Of a stretch of 64,000 nucleotides of DNA, positions 53,566-61,997 are shown one piece after another (within the stretch, counting starts at the first letter, position 1; every line of letters begins with the position of its first letter). Source of the stretch: CANLBN01 sp965230205 (GTDB lineage: Bacteria > Pseudomonadota > Gammaproteobacteria > Pseudomonadales > Cellvibrionaceae); assembly GCA_965230205.1 (NCBI GenBank), contig OZ245996.1:2604001-2668000 (forward strand), read 5' to 3'. Below the pieces are notes generated by a model. That model saw nothing but the letters and a program-made list of their open reading frames with translations. It had not been told where the DNA came from and did not search any database. The position numbers and the translations under genes are program-made.

Positions 53566-54810
53566 ATGAGACGACTTAACTGGCCCAGTAGCGCCTTGGC
53601 TCTGTTCGCCACCTGCTTGCTTGTTGTGCCATTGTTTGGACACGCTGAATCCTCCAACTGGAACGCTTGGCTAACAACCCAAATAGAACAGCACCCCGAT
53701 ATTGTTGCTGCTCGTGAGCAATGGCTAGGTGCCAATGCCAACGCTGATGCGGCTAAACAACCAATCTACAACCCTGAGCTATCAGCTGAGCTGGAGCGCA
53801 ATGGTGACGAGGACAATTACCGAGTCGGGGTTGAACAAACCATCGACTGGTGGGACAGGCGAGGCGCAAAACGACAGCAAGCGAGTTACTTGCGAACGTC
53901 CGCTGAAGCGCTGTATCGCCAACAGGTATTGGATAAAACCGCAGAGGCCTTAAGTGCTCTGGTTGAGTGGTATTTCGCTAATCGTGCCGCCGTGATTGCT
54001 CAGACACAACAACAGCAATTTAACACCTTGCTCGAACTGGTGGAAAAACGTAAACAGGCAGGTGACCTCGGTAGCATCGATGCTGAATTGACCTTTCTGT
54101 CCCTTTCACAACAGCTACTTCAGGTCGCAGAGGTAGAGGTCGCTCTGCAAAGGGCTCAAACCCGAGTACGCGAACTATTACCTGAATGGTCACCAGAGCG
54201 AGGCGGTATTCCCACTGAATTTTGGCCGCCTCAGCTTGGTTCAGTTACGGATCAGGAACTGCTTAAACATCCCACTGTGGTCAGTGCCTACGACCGCTGG
54301 CAATCCTTTAAAGAAGAAGCCAAGGTGATAAAGCGTACCGCCAAGGCAGAACCCACTGTTGGTGTTAATGCGGGTCGTGATGGTGAGGAAAACGTAGTGG
54401 GCTTAACGTTTTCTATCCCACTGACTATACGAAACAATTTCAATGCTGAGATCCGCGCCGCTGAGAGTAAGACATTGGAGGCGGAAGCTCGCTTCCAAGC
54501 CCTTTTGCGTAAACAGCGTTTTGACTGGCAAGCTGCGCACAGTACTTGGCAGCGTTATGCACAACAATACCGTCGTTGGCAAACTGTGGCCCAGGATCGG
54601 GTAGAGAACAGTGCACAATTGTTAGAGCGTCAATGGCGTAGTGGTGATTTATCCACCTCCAATTACCTGCTTGCATTGAACCAACGTGCTGAAAGCCTTT
54701 TGGCAGGCATTCAATTAGAGAAACAGACACAACAGGCTCTCACCGAAGTATTACAGCAATCGGGTCGCCTGAACACCGGGACAATACCCGCAATTTCGCC
54801 CACCAATTAA
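53566..54810 (+). CDS. czcC: CzcC-like outer-membrane efflux channel (TolC family)
   Basis: This 414-residue protein has a signal peptide (ALALFATCLLVVPLFGHAE). The OEP repeats have NPELSAELERNGDEDNYRVGVEQTIDWWDRRGAKRQQA and the second half ends SGDLSTSNYLLALNQRAES. It forms the outer-membrane channel of the RND complex with the genes at 54828 and 56355. Confidence 0.9.
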   Translation: MRRLNWPSSALALFATCLLVVPLFGHAESSNWNAWLTTQIEQHPDIVAAREQWLGANANADAAKQPIYNPELSAELERNGDEDNYRVGVEQTIDWWDRRGAKRQQASYLRTSAEALYRQQVLDKTAEALSALVEWYFANRAAVIAQTQQQQFNTLLELVEKRKQAGDLGSIDAELTFLSLSQQLLQVAEVEVALQRAQTRVRELLPEWSPERGGIPTEFWPPQLGSVTDQELLKHPTVVSAYDRWQSFKEEAKVIKRTAKAEPTVGVNAGRDGEENVVGLTFSIPLTIRNNFNAEIRAAESKTLEAEARFQALLRKQRFDWQAAHSTWQRYAQQYRRWQTVAQDRVENSAQLLERQWRSGDLSTSNYLLALNQRAESLLAGIQLEKQTQQALTEVLQQSGRLNTGTIPAISPTN

Positions 54811-54827
54811 TAACAGGATCATACAAG

Positions 54828-56339
54828 ATGAACAAAATACTAATCGCTATACTCATTGCTGGCCTAACAACTACCTCCATAGCTTACGCTCAAGAACCTA
54901 GCGCTAAACACGACCATGATAATCATAAATCCGACTCTGAACATGGGCACGATGACCATAAATCTGATACAGAGCACGGTCACGATGATCACAAATCCGA
55001 TACAAAGCAAGGCCATGATGACCATAAGTCAGAAGGTAAGCACGACCACGATGAGCATAAATCTGATGGGGAGCATGGCCATGATGACCATAAGCCAGCT
55101 GAGAAACACGACCATGATAATCACAAATCCGGCTCTGAACATGGGCACGATGACCATAAATCTGATACAGAACACGGTCACGATGATCACAAATCTGATG
55201 CTAAACACGGGCATGATGAGCATAAGCCAGAAGAGAAACACGAACACGGTGCTCATAAATCGCTTACGAAAGGTGGCCATGATGACCACGGGCCTAGTGA
55301 TGAACATGGGCATGATGGTCACGAAGAAGCAGCATCCGCATCGCTCAATGCTGAGCAGTTAACGCTAGCGGGTATCCAAGTCGAAGCGTTGAATGCAAAA
55401 CCCGTCAATTACCAACTCTATGCGCCAGGGGAAATTCTCTCTAACGGCTACACCAGTTACCGGGTATCCCCTCGCGTAGCATCCGTTGTGTTAAAGCGTC
55501 ATGTCGCGCTAGGTGATCATGTTAAACAAGATCAACCCCTCGTCACACTGTTTAGTGAAAATGTGGCACAGGCGCAAGCGATCTACCGTACGGCTTGGCC
55601 TGAGTGGAATCGAGTACGACAGCTTGGGCGTAAAACGGTCGGTGATAAACGCTATATCAACGCCAAAACGGATTTTGAAGCAGCACAAGCAACACTTCAG
55701 GCTTATGGTCTAAGTTCAGCGGATCTTCGATCACTGACGTCGCAGAAAACCTTGTCACTGGGGGAATATACATTACGCGCCGAAATCGATGGCGCGGTAC
55801 TGGCTGACGATTTCGAGCAAGGTCAGCGTATCGAGGCAGGTGCGCCTCTGATTGTATTAGCCGACGAAAAACAACTCTGGGTAGAAGCTCACTTATCTTC
55901 TAATGTCTCACTGACACTGGGGGCAGGTACGCTAGCCGAAGTGGTAGCGGGTGATGTCCGTGTGAAAGCGACTGTGACTCAAGAAGCACACACCATTGAC
56001 CCCGTCACCCGTACTCGTACTGTGCGTTTGTTAGTGGATAACCTCGAACACCGACTGCACCCTGGCCAATTTGCTGAGGTATTTTTTCGCTTTCGCACAG
56101 AGAAGCCTGTATTGGCTGTACCCGAAACAGCATTGATGCGCAGCGCGGACGGCGACTGGACGGTATTCGTTGAAGATCATCCAGGGGAATTCCAGCCAGT
56201 AGAAGTGGAACTCAATCGCTCGCTTGGCCAGCTGCGTGAAATCAGTGGTATTGCGCCTAATACTCGTATCGTCACCAAAGGGGCCTTCTTTGTGGCTTCG
56301 CAAATAGCCAAGGGCGGTTTTGACCCGCATAACCATTAA
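54828..56339 (+). CDS. czcB: CzcB-like membrane-fusion protein with His-repeat N-terminus
   Basis: This 503-residue protein has a signal peptide (ILIAGLTTTSIAYAQ). An unusually long N-terminal His/Asp/Lys repeat region (about residues 25-165) is made of 11-residue units such as HGHDDHKSDTE. A normal adaptor follows: lipoyl/hairpin VSPRVASVVLKRHVALGDHVKQDQPLVTLFSENVAQAQ, beta-barrel, and membrane-proximal part. It is the periplasmic adaptor of the efflux pump; the tail of repeats may capture zinc, cobalt or cadmium. Confidence 0.9.
   Translation: MNKILIAILIAGLTTTSIAYAQEPSAKHDHDNHKSDSEHGHDDHKSDTEHGHDDHKSDTKQGHDDHKSEGKHDHDEHKSDGEHGHDDHKPAEKHDHDNHKSGSEHGHDDHKSDTEHGHDDHKSDAKHGHDEHKPEEKHEHGAHKSLTKGGHDDHGPSDEHGHDGHEEAASASLNAEQLTLAGIQVEALNAKPVNYQLYAPGEILSNGYTSYRVSPRVASVVLKRHVALGDHVKQDQPLVTLFSENVAQAQAIYRTAWPEWNRVRQLGRKTVGDKRYINAKTDFEAAQATLQAYGLSSADLRSLTSQKTLSLGEYTLRAEIDGAVLADDFEQGQRIEAGAPLIVLADEKQLWVEAHLSSNVSLTLGAGTLAEVVAGDVRVKATVTQEAHTIDPVTRTRTVRLLVDNLEHRLHPGQFAEVFFRFRTEKPVLAVPETALMRSADGDWTVFVEDHPGEFQPVEVELNRSLGQLREISGIAPNTRIVTKGAFFVASQIAKGGFDPHNH
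54904..55320 (+). repeat. 33-bp tandem repeats in czcB with a 198-bp duplicated block
   Basis: About twelve 33-bp units encode the His-rich region. A longer block is duplicated: the sequence starting near 54908 recurs 198 bp later (near 55106) almost unchanged, a shift of exactly six units. The array has therefore grown by unequal exchange or slippage. Confidence 0.8.
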
Positions 56340-56354
56340 GTCGTAGGAGACCCC

Positions 56355-59300
56355 ATGTTTAACCGAATGATTGATTGGGCGGTCACCAACCGATTGCTAG
56401 TGGTGATAGCGCTTATCACGCTAACGGTCAGTGCCGTTTTTATTATTCCCAAATTGAATCTGGATGCGTTTCCAGATGTCACCAATGTACAGGTATCTGT
56501 TAATACCGAAGCCCCGGGCTTAGCAGCCGAAGAAGTGGAACAGCTAATCACTTTCCCCATTGAAGCCGTCATGTATGCGCTGCCCGATGTGGAAGAAGTG
56601 CGCTCTATCTCTAAGACGGGCTTATCCGGTGTTACCGTCGTATTCAAAGAAGGCACAGATATCTACTTTGCTCGACAACTGGTATTTGAACGACTTCAGG
56701 GGGCTAAAGAGCTCATTCCCGAAGGCGTTGGCACACCGGCAATAGGGCCAAATACCTCGGGGCTCGGCCAAGTTTATCAGTATTTATTGGTTGCTGAACC
56801 CGGAGCCGGTTTTGATGCTATGGCTCTACGCAGTCTTAACGACTGGGTTGTTAAATTATTACTGATCCCTGCGGAGGGTGTGACCGATGTACTCTCCTTT
56901 GGCGGTGACGTTCGCCAATATCAGGTCAACCTAAATCCGTCCCGGCTCATAGCTTATGGTCTATCCCAAGACGATGTAATAGCAGCTCTTGAGGGCAACA
57001 ATACCAATGTAGGCGGTTGGTATATGGATCGAGGGCAAGAGCAACTCGTGATTCGGGGTACTGGCTGGTTGGATCATGGCAAAAAGGGGTTGGAAGAGAT
57101 TGGTCAGGTCCCTCTAAAAACCATTGATGGGACAACTGTCACCGTGTCTGACGTGGCGGAGGTGGCATTAGGGAGCGAAATTCGTCAAGGTGCAGTGACT
57201 ATGACACGCAAAACCAGTGACGGTACAGCAGAAAACCTCGGCGAAGTTGTTTCCGGCATTGTGCTCAAGCGTATGGGCGCTAACACCAAAGCCACCATTG
57301 ATGCCGTAGACAGCCGCGTTGAACGTATCAATCAGGCCTTACCTGAAGGTGTTCGCTTTGAGGCTTTTTACAATCAAGCAGACCTGATTACGCAAGCTGT
57401 ACAAACCGTCGTTAATGCCTTGCTGCTTGCGTTTGTGTTTATTGTGGTAATTCTTGCTTTATTTTTGATGAACCTGCGCGCCACGTTTCTGGTATTGATC
57501 TCGATTCCGATTTCGATTGGTATCGCTTTAATGGTGATGTCGTGGTTTGGTTTATCAGCCAATCTAATGTCTCTGGGCGGAATCGCCGTCGCGATAGGCA
57601 TGCTGGTGGATGGCTCTGTCGTGATGGTAGAGAACATGTTTAAGCACCTGACTCATCCAGATGCTGAACATGATGCACAGCGAGCAACACGCGTTGGTAA
57701 CGATGATAAAGACCCTGTTGATGCCGCACATGATAACCACGGTATTGCTTTGCGCTTGCAAGAAGCGGGCAAGGAAGTCGCACGCCCCATCTTTTTCGCA
57801 ACCGCGATTATTCTGGTGGTATTTATGCCGCTATTTAGTTTTGAAGGTGTCGAAGCCAAGCTATTTCAGCCCATGGCTGTCAGTATTATGCTCGCCATGC
57901 TTTCGGCAGTGTTTGTGGCCTTGATCATTGTGCCTGCCTTAGCGACGTATCTTTTTCGAAGAGGTATCCGTCAACGCGAAAGCTTTGTATTAAAGCCTCT
58001 CGATCTGCTCTATCGCAAGGGTTTATCTTGGGCAATGGGTCATAGCATAGTGGTGGTCGGTATTGCTGCACTGATGGTGGTCTCTGCTGCACTGGTTTTA
58101 CCACGTTTAGGCACTGAGTTCGTACCGGAATTGGAAGAAGGGACCATCAACTTGAGAGTAACACTGGCACCGTCTTCTAGCTTAAACACTGCATTGGACG
58201 TTGCTCCTAAACTGGAAGCCATGCTGATGGAATTCCCTGAGGTGACCTACGCGCTGTCGCGTATTGGTCGAGCTGAAATTGGTGGTGACCCTGAACCGGT
58301 CAATAATATTGAGATTTATATCGGTCTTAAACCAGTGCCAGAATGGACCAGCGCCAGTAATCGGTATGAACTGCAATCACTAATGGAGCTAAAGCTGGAG
58401 CAGTATCCAGGCTTGCTATTCAATTTCTCACAACCTATTGCGACTCGAGTGGACGAGTTATTATCGGGTGTTAAAGCGCAGCTTGCCATTAAGTTGTTTG
58501 GCCCTGATTTAGCGGTACTGGCCGAAAGAGGGCAGGCCATAGAGGCAGTGGTTAAGGAGATTGAAGGAGCGCGTGATGTGGCGATGGAGCAAATTGCGGG
58601 TGAGTCACAATTAGTGGTGAAGCCAAACCGTCGTATTTTGTCTCGATACGGTCTCGCCGTAAGCGATGTGATGGAGTTAGTCAGCGAAGGGCTCGGTGGT
58701 GCCAGTGCAGGCCAAGTCATTAATGGTAATGAGCGTTACGATATTTATGTGCGGTTCGCTGAACGCTTTCGCCAAGACCGCGCTAGTATTGCTGACTTAC
58801 GATTACAGGCTCCATCAGGTGCTTGGGTACGTCTAGGTGATGTCGCTGAAGTGACTATTGAATCAGGCCCACCTCAGGTTCGTCGCGATGATGTGCAGCG
58901 TCGAGTGGTCATACAGGCCAATGTTCAAGGGCGCGACATGGGAAGTGTGGTGGTGGATATCCGCCAAGCGATTGCTGATAAAGTTGACCTGCCGACGGGC
59001 TACTCCGTTGATATTGGAGGGCAATTCGAAAACCAACAGCGAGCACAAAAGCGTTTGTCATTGGTCGTTCCGGTGTCGCTGGGATTAATTGCTTTGCTGC
59101 TTTACTTTGCTTTTGGCTCAGTCGGTCAAGCGATGCTGATCTTGGTCAATGTGCCATTGGCGGTTATTGGCGGTGTATTTTCTCTGTGGATTTCCGGACA
59201 GTATCTATCAGTGCCAAGCTCGGTCGGCTTTATCACTCTATTTGGAGTAGCCGTGCTGAATGGGGTTGTAATGGTGGAGAGTATTAATCAACGGATTACG

Positions 59301-59552
59301 GATGGATTAGCAGTGGCAGATGCGGTATTTGATGGCGCTACTTCCAGACTAAGACCTGTATTGATGACAGCCATCACCTCGGCTCTGGGTCTGATTCCCA
59401 TGTTACTCTCACAAGGCGTTGGCGCAGAAATACAAAAACCATTGGCCAGTGTGATCGTGGGTGGATTAATCACGGCCACATTTTTAACGCTGTTTGTATT
59501 ACCGGTTCTATTTGCCTGGTTTTCAAAAGGGAAGTTAAAGGACATCACATAA
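56355..59552 (+). CDS. czcA: CzcA/CusA-family heavy-metal RND efflux pump
   Basis: This 1065-residue pump has twelve TM segments and the heavy-metal RND landmarks: MIDWAVTNRLLVVIALITLTV start, DAFPDVTNVQVSVNTEAPG, a TM4 motif GIAVAIGMLVDGSVVMVENMFKH, and the late YLSVPSSVGFITLFGVAVLNGVVMVE. A charged insert (about residues 435-465, HPDAEHDAQRATRVGNDDKDPVDAAHDNH) follows TM4. Exported metal is not certain (CzcA versus CusA). It is the last gene of the czcCBA operon, followed by a terminator. Confidence 0.93.
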   Translation: MFNRMIDWAVTNRLLVVIALITLTVSAVFIIPKLNLDAFPDVTNVQVSVNTEAPGLAAEEVEQLITFPIEAVMYALPDVEEVRSISKTGLSGVTVVFKEGTDIYFARQLVFERLQGAKELIPEGVGTPAIGPNTSGLGQVYQYLLVAEPGAGFDAMALRSLNDWVVKLLLIPAEGVTDVLSFGGDVRQYQVNLNPSRLIAYGLSQDDVIAALEGNNTNVGGWYMDRGQEQLVIRGTGWLDHGKKGLEEIGQVPLKTIDGTTVTVSDVAEVALGSEIRQGAVTMTRKTSDGTAENLGEVVSGIVLKRMGANTKATIDAVDSRVERINQALPEGVRFEAFYNQADLITQAVQTVVNALLLAFVFIVVILALFLMNLRATFLVLISIPISIGIALMVMSWFGLSANLMSLGGIAVAIGMLVDGSVVMVENMFKHLTHPDAEHDAQRATRVGNDDKDPVDAAHDNHGIALRLQEAGKEVARPIFFATAIILVVFMPLFSFEGVEAKLFQPMAVSIMLAMLSAVFVALIIVPALATYLFRRGIRQRESFVLKPLDLLYRKGLSWAMGHSIVVVGIAALMVVSAALVLPRLGTEFVPELEEGTINLRVTLAPSSSLNTALDVAPKLEAMLMEFPEVTYALSRIGRAEIGGDPEPVNNIEIYIGLKPVPEWTSASNRYELQSLMELKLEQYPGLLFNFSQPIATRVDELLSGVKAQLAIKLFGPDLAVLAERGQAIEAVVKEIEGARDVAMEQIAGESQLVVKPNRRILSRYGLAVSDVMELVSEGLGGASAGQVINGNERYDIYVRFAERFRQDRASIADLRLQAPSGAWVRLGDVAEVTIESGPPQVRRDDVQRRVVIQANVQGRDMGSVVVDIRQAIADKVDLPTGYSVDIGGQFENQQRAQKRLSLVVPVSLGLIALLLYFAFGSVGQAMLILVNVPLAVIGGVFSLWISGQYLSVPSSVGFITLFGVAVLNGVVMVESINQRITDGLAVADAVFDGATSRLRPVLMTAITSALGLIPMLLSQGVGAEIQKPLASVIVGGLITATFLTLFVLPVLFAWFSKGKLKDIT

Positions 59553-59558
59553 ATTCTT

Positions 59559-59600
59559 GCCTGTGACTGTTAAGATAGGCAGTTGCAGGCTTTTTTAAAG
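59559..59600 (+). terminator. Terminator of the czc operon
   Basis: GCCTGTGACTG (59559-59569) pairs with CAGTTGCAGGC (59580-59590), followed by TTTTTT. Confidence 0.85.
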
Positions 59601-59688
59601 AGCGCTATTGTTGGGTAAGACCTTTATTGAATTATTAAAAGTGACTTACCTCTTATAGCGACTGATAATTTTTTTGTATGGAGTCGTT

Positions 59689-60180
59689 ATGAACACACTA
59701 AAAATTTTAGGTTTATGCTTGGTTTGGCTTTTTATGAGTTCAAGCACCTATGGCGACGGCAGAAATAGCAGTTTAGAGTCTTTAAGACCCATCACGGTCT
59801 ATAAAAGCCCAACGTGCGGCTGCTGTGAAGCGTGGGTTAACCACCTAAAATCCGCCGATTTTTCTGTCAGGATCAAACATCCAGAAAATTTAGACAACCT
59901 TAAAAAGACCTTGGGTATCTCACCTCCTCATCAAGCTTGCCATACTGGGGTAAAAAGTGGCTATTACTTTGAAGGTCATATTCCCGCAGATGTCATTCGA
60001 CACTTCTTGGAAGAAAGCCCTGACGATGTAGCCGGATTAGCCGTTCCAGGAATGCCGATGGGTAGCCCTGGAATGGATGTTTCTGGTCGCTATCAGCCTT
60101 ATGAAGTACTCAAGATTAATAAAGATGGTCGCAGCACGCCTTATGCACGTGTCTCGGTGGATGGAATTGTGTATCTATAA
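59689..60180 (+). CDS. DUF411 secreted protein (first copy)
   Basis: This protein of about 163 residues has a signal peptide (LKILGLCLVWLFMSSST). The DUF411 core has VYKSPTCGCCEAWVNHL (metal-binding Cys), HQACHTGVKSGYYFEGHIPADVI and GLAVPGMPMGSPGM. I start at ATG 59689 (GGAG six bases before), not at the longer frame. It is a copper- or metal-binding periplasmic protein and stands alone after the czc terminator. Confidence 0.9.
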   Translation: MNTLKILGLCLVWLFMSSSTYGDGRNSSLESLRPITVYKSPTCGCCEAWVNHLKSADFSVRIKHPENLDNLKKTLGISPPHQACHTGVKSGYYFEGHIPADVIRHFLEESPDDVAGLAVPGMPMGSPGMDVSGRYQPYEVLKINKDGRSTPYARVSVDGIVYL

Positions 60181-60440
60181 AAAAGTAGTTAATTATTCAA
60201 TTTTTTATCGTTATGGAAAAAAAAGCTTAATAACTGACTTAAGAGCATAAAAATATTAATAGCAATTCAACTCCTGCAGAAGAAGTTGTCGTTTTTTTAT
60301 AAATTTATCAATGCTGCGCGGGATAACGGTGGATATCATATTGAAGATGGTAATTTAACTAACTTGAAAAATAAAACTATAAAGCTAAAACGCTTGCCAT
60401 AGAGCTGGCTCTAACTTTACTCTATACTGCAGAGGCGAAT
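60181..60440. other. Intergenic region upstream of the second MerR gene
   Basis: AT-rich, no gene. Just before the MerR start is a dyad TAGAGC-TG-GCTCTA (60400-60413) and a -10-like TATACT (60423-60428). A -35-like TTGCCA lies at 60394-60399; the 23-bp spacing is too long to be sure of the promoter. Confidence 0.4.
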
Positions 60441-60881
60441 ATGGATGTCACGTTAATCATGACTACGATGAAAAAAATTGGGCAAGTGGCAAAAGAGTTG
60501 GCTGTCAGCGTGGATACACTGCGTTACTATGAAAAAATACAGTTGTTGGGCACCATCAAGCGTACCGAGACGGGCATTCGTCTTTATACTGATGGCGATA
60601 TCACTCGAATTGTTTTCATTAAAGAAGCTCAAAAAGCAGGGTTTAGCTTAGAAGAAATAAACCAGCTACTCTCCTTTAGAAACAATCCAAAAAACGCCAA
60701 ACCTAGCGTTAGAGCACTTGTTGCTCAAAAATGTAAAGTAATTGATCAGCGCATCAAAGAGCTAAGCGCGCTCAAAAAGGAGTTTATTGAGCTGACCACG
60801 CTGTGCTTAGAAAGCGAGGGTGACTGTCCCATTCTTAGTCGATTTGAATGTAAGACTAAAAAAACTGTATCGAATAAATAA
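60441..60881 (+). CDS. MerR-family regulator of the copper genes
   Basis: This 146-residue protein has an HTH KIGQVAKELAVSVDTLRYYEKIQLLGTIKRTETGIRLYTDGD and the effector-domain helix. C-terminal Cys residues (TTLCLESEGDCPILSRFECK) fit a metal site. The start at 60441 has AGAGG six bases upstream, though the HTH begins about ten residues later. It lies directly before a MerR promoter that leads into the copper cluster. Confidence 0.92.
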   Translation: MDVTLIMTTMKKIGQVAKELAVSVDTLRYYEKIQLLGTIKRTETGIRLYTDGDITRIVFIKEAQKAGFSLEEINQLLSFRNNPKNAKPSVRALVAQKCKVIDQRIKELSALKKEFIELTTLCLESEGDCPILSRFECKTKKTVSNK

Positions 60882-60888
60882 AAAAACC

Positions 60889-60919
60889 TTGACTCTAGAG
60901 TTAACTCCAGGTGTCTAAT
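60889..60919 (+). promoter_or_regulatory. MerR-type promoter of the copper cluster
   Basis: -35 TTGACT (60889-60894) and -10 TCTAAT (60914-60919) are 19 bp apart. The spacer holds the perfect palindrome GAGTTAACTC. The MerR gene just upstream is the natural activator. Confidence 0.8.
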
Positions 60920-60967
60920 GAGAAATATTCCCTATAATGAAAAAGAAACAGAAGCTATACTAACCCT

Positions 60968-61342
60968 ATGAAAAAACGGCAGTTCACCACAATATTGTTG
61001 ATTTGGCTTTTTAGCCAACAGCTTTTTGCGGCTGTATGGGCAATGCCACATACAGGGATGGACTGCGCTGAGCATAGTCAGAACCAAAGCGATTGCACCC
61101 TTAACGCTTCACAGCATACAGGTCACGCCATGCTCATGATGCAAAGTGCTGACAATACAGATGCCAGCGCCACATTATCAATGATGTGCGACCACTGTAG
61201 CACCACCTGCCAACCTTCACTTATTTCCGACAACCTATTGCCCCTCGCAACGTCAGGTCATTTACCATTTGAAGCTCAATCCATCGATGCCTCTGTCGAT
61301 AGCTTCCACACCACACTTTACCGCCCACCCATTCTCGTTTAA
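60968..61342 (+). CDS. Small secreted Cys/His-rich protein of the copper cluster
   Basis: This 124-residue protein has a signal peptide (FTTILLIWLFSQQLFAAVWA) and then PHTGMDCAEHSQNQSDC, TGHAMLMM, the cluster MCDHCSTTCQPSL and an end TTLYRPPILV. Met, His and Cys suit copper binding. It is paralogous in layout to the protein at 52682 in the efflux cluster. Confidence 0.75.
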   Translation: MKKRQFTTILLIWLFSQQLFAAVWAMPHTGMDCAEHSQNQSDCTLNASQHTGHAMLMMQSADNTDASATLSMMCDHCSTTCQPSLISDNLLPLATSGHLPFEAQSIDASVDSFHTTLYRPPILV

Positions 61343-61469
61343 GACAAGATAAATCCGCCTGAAATTTGGCCGTAAGGTTAAATTAAAGCCGTTTTTCTAT
61401 CCTTCGATTTTCCTTTGATTTTCAATTTCTAAAAAAAACAACCTCATCAGCAGGTTTTTAGGAGTCACT

Positions 61470-61997
61470 ATGCGAGTACAAACACATACTTTAACGTTAT
61501 GGAGTAAGGGCTACCGAGTATTACTGGCAACAGCACTACTGGCAGCCGCTCTAATTCATATCCCAACAGTTAATGCTGAGAAAATAGCAAGGCCAATGGT
61601 GGTCTATAAAAGTCCGACCTGTGGTTGCTGTGGCGCTTGGGTGGATCATATAGAGCAAGCCGGTTTTAGCACAAAAATCGAACATTCCAGCGATCTCAAT
61701 ACTATCAAAGACCAGTTAGGCGTATCGCCTGTCTATCAAGCCTGCCATACCGCGACCTTGCAGGGCTATGTTTTTGAGGGCCACGTTCCGGCAGATGTCA
61801 TCCAACAGTTTCTTATCAATAAACCAAAAGATGCTGTCGGTTTAGCGGTTCCTGGTATGCCCCTAGGTAGTCCAGGTATGGATACCGATAGACAATTTCG
61901 TCCCTACCAAGTTCTACAGCTCAACAAAGATGGCAGCAGCACACCCTATGCGAAAGTGTCATCCAGCAAAACGATTTATTTGGAGAAAAAATCATGA
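61470..61997 (+). CDS. DUF411 secreted protein (second copy)
   Basis: This 175-residue protein has a signal peptide (LLATALLAAALIHIPTVNAE). DUF411 core: VVYKSPTCGCCGAWVDHIEQAGF, YQACHTATLQGYVFEGHVPADVIQQF and GLAVPGMPLGSPGM. It is the same family as the protein at 59689 but distinct in sequence. Its stop overlaps the start of copA (ATGA), so the two are translationally coupled. Confidence 0.92.
   Translation: MRVQTHTLTLWSKGYRVLLATALLAAALIHIPTVNAEKIARPMVVYKSPTCGCCGAWVDHIEQAGFSTKIEHSSDLNTIKDQLGVSPVYQACHTATLQGYVFEGHVPADVIQQFLINKPKDAVGLAVPGMPLGSPGMDTDRQFRPYQVLQLNKDGSSTPYAKVSSSKTIYLEKKS

Noticed and set aside
54904..55320. CRISPR-like repeat array
   Set aside because: The repeats are in frame, contiguous and encode His-rich residues in czcB; no unique spacers.
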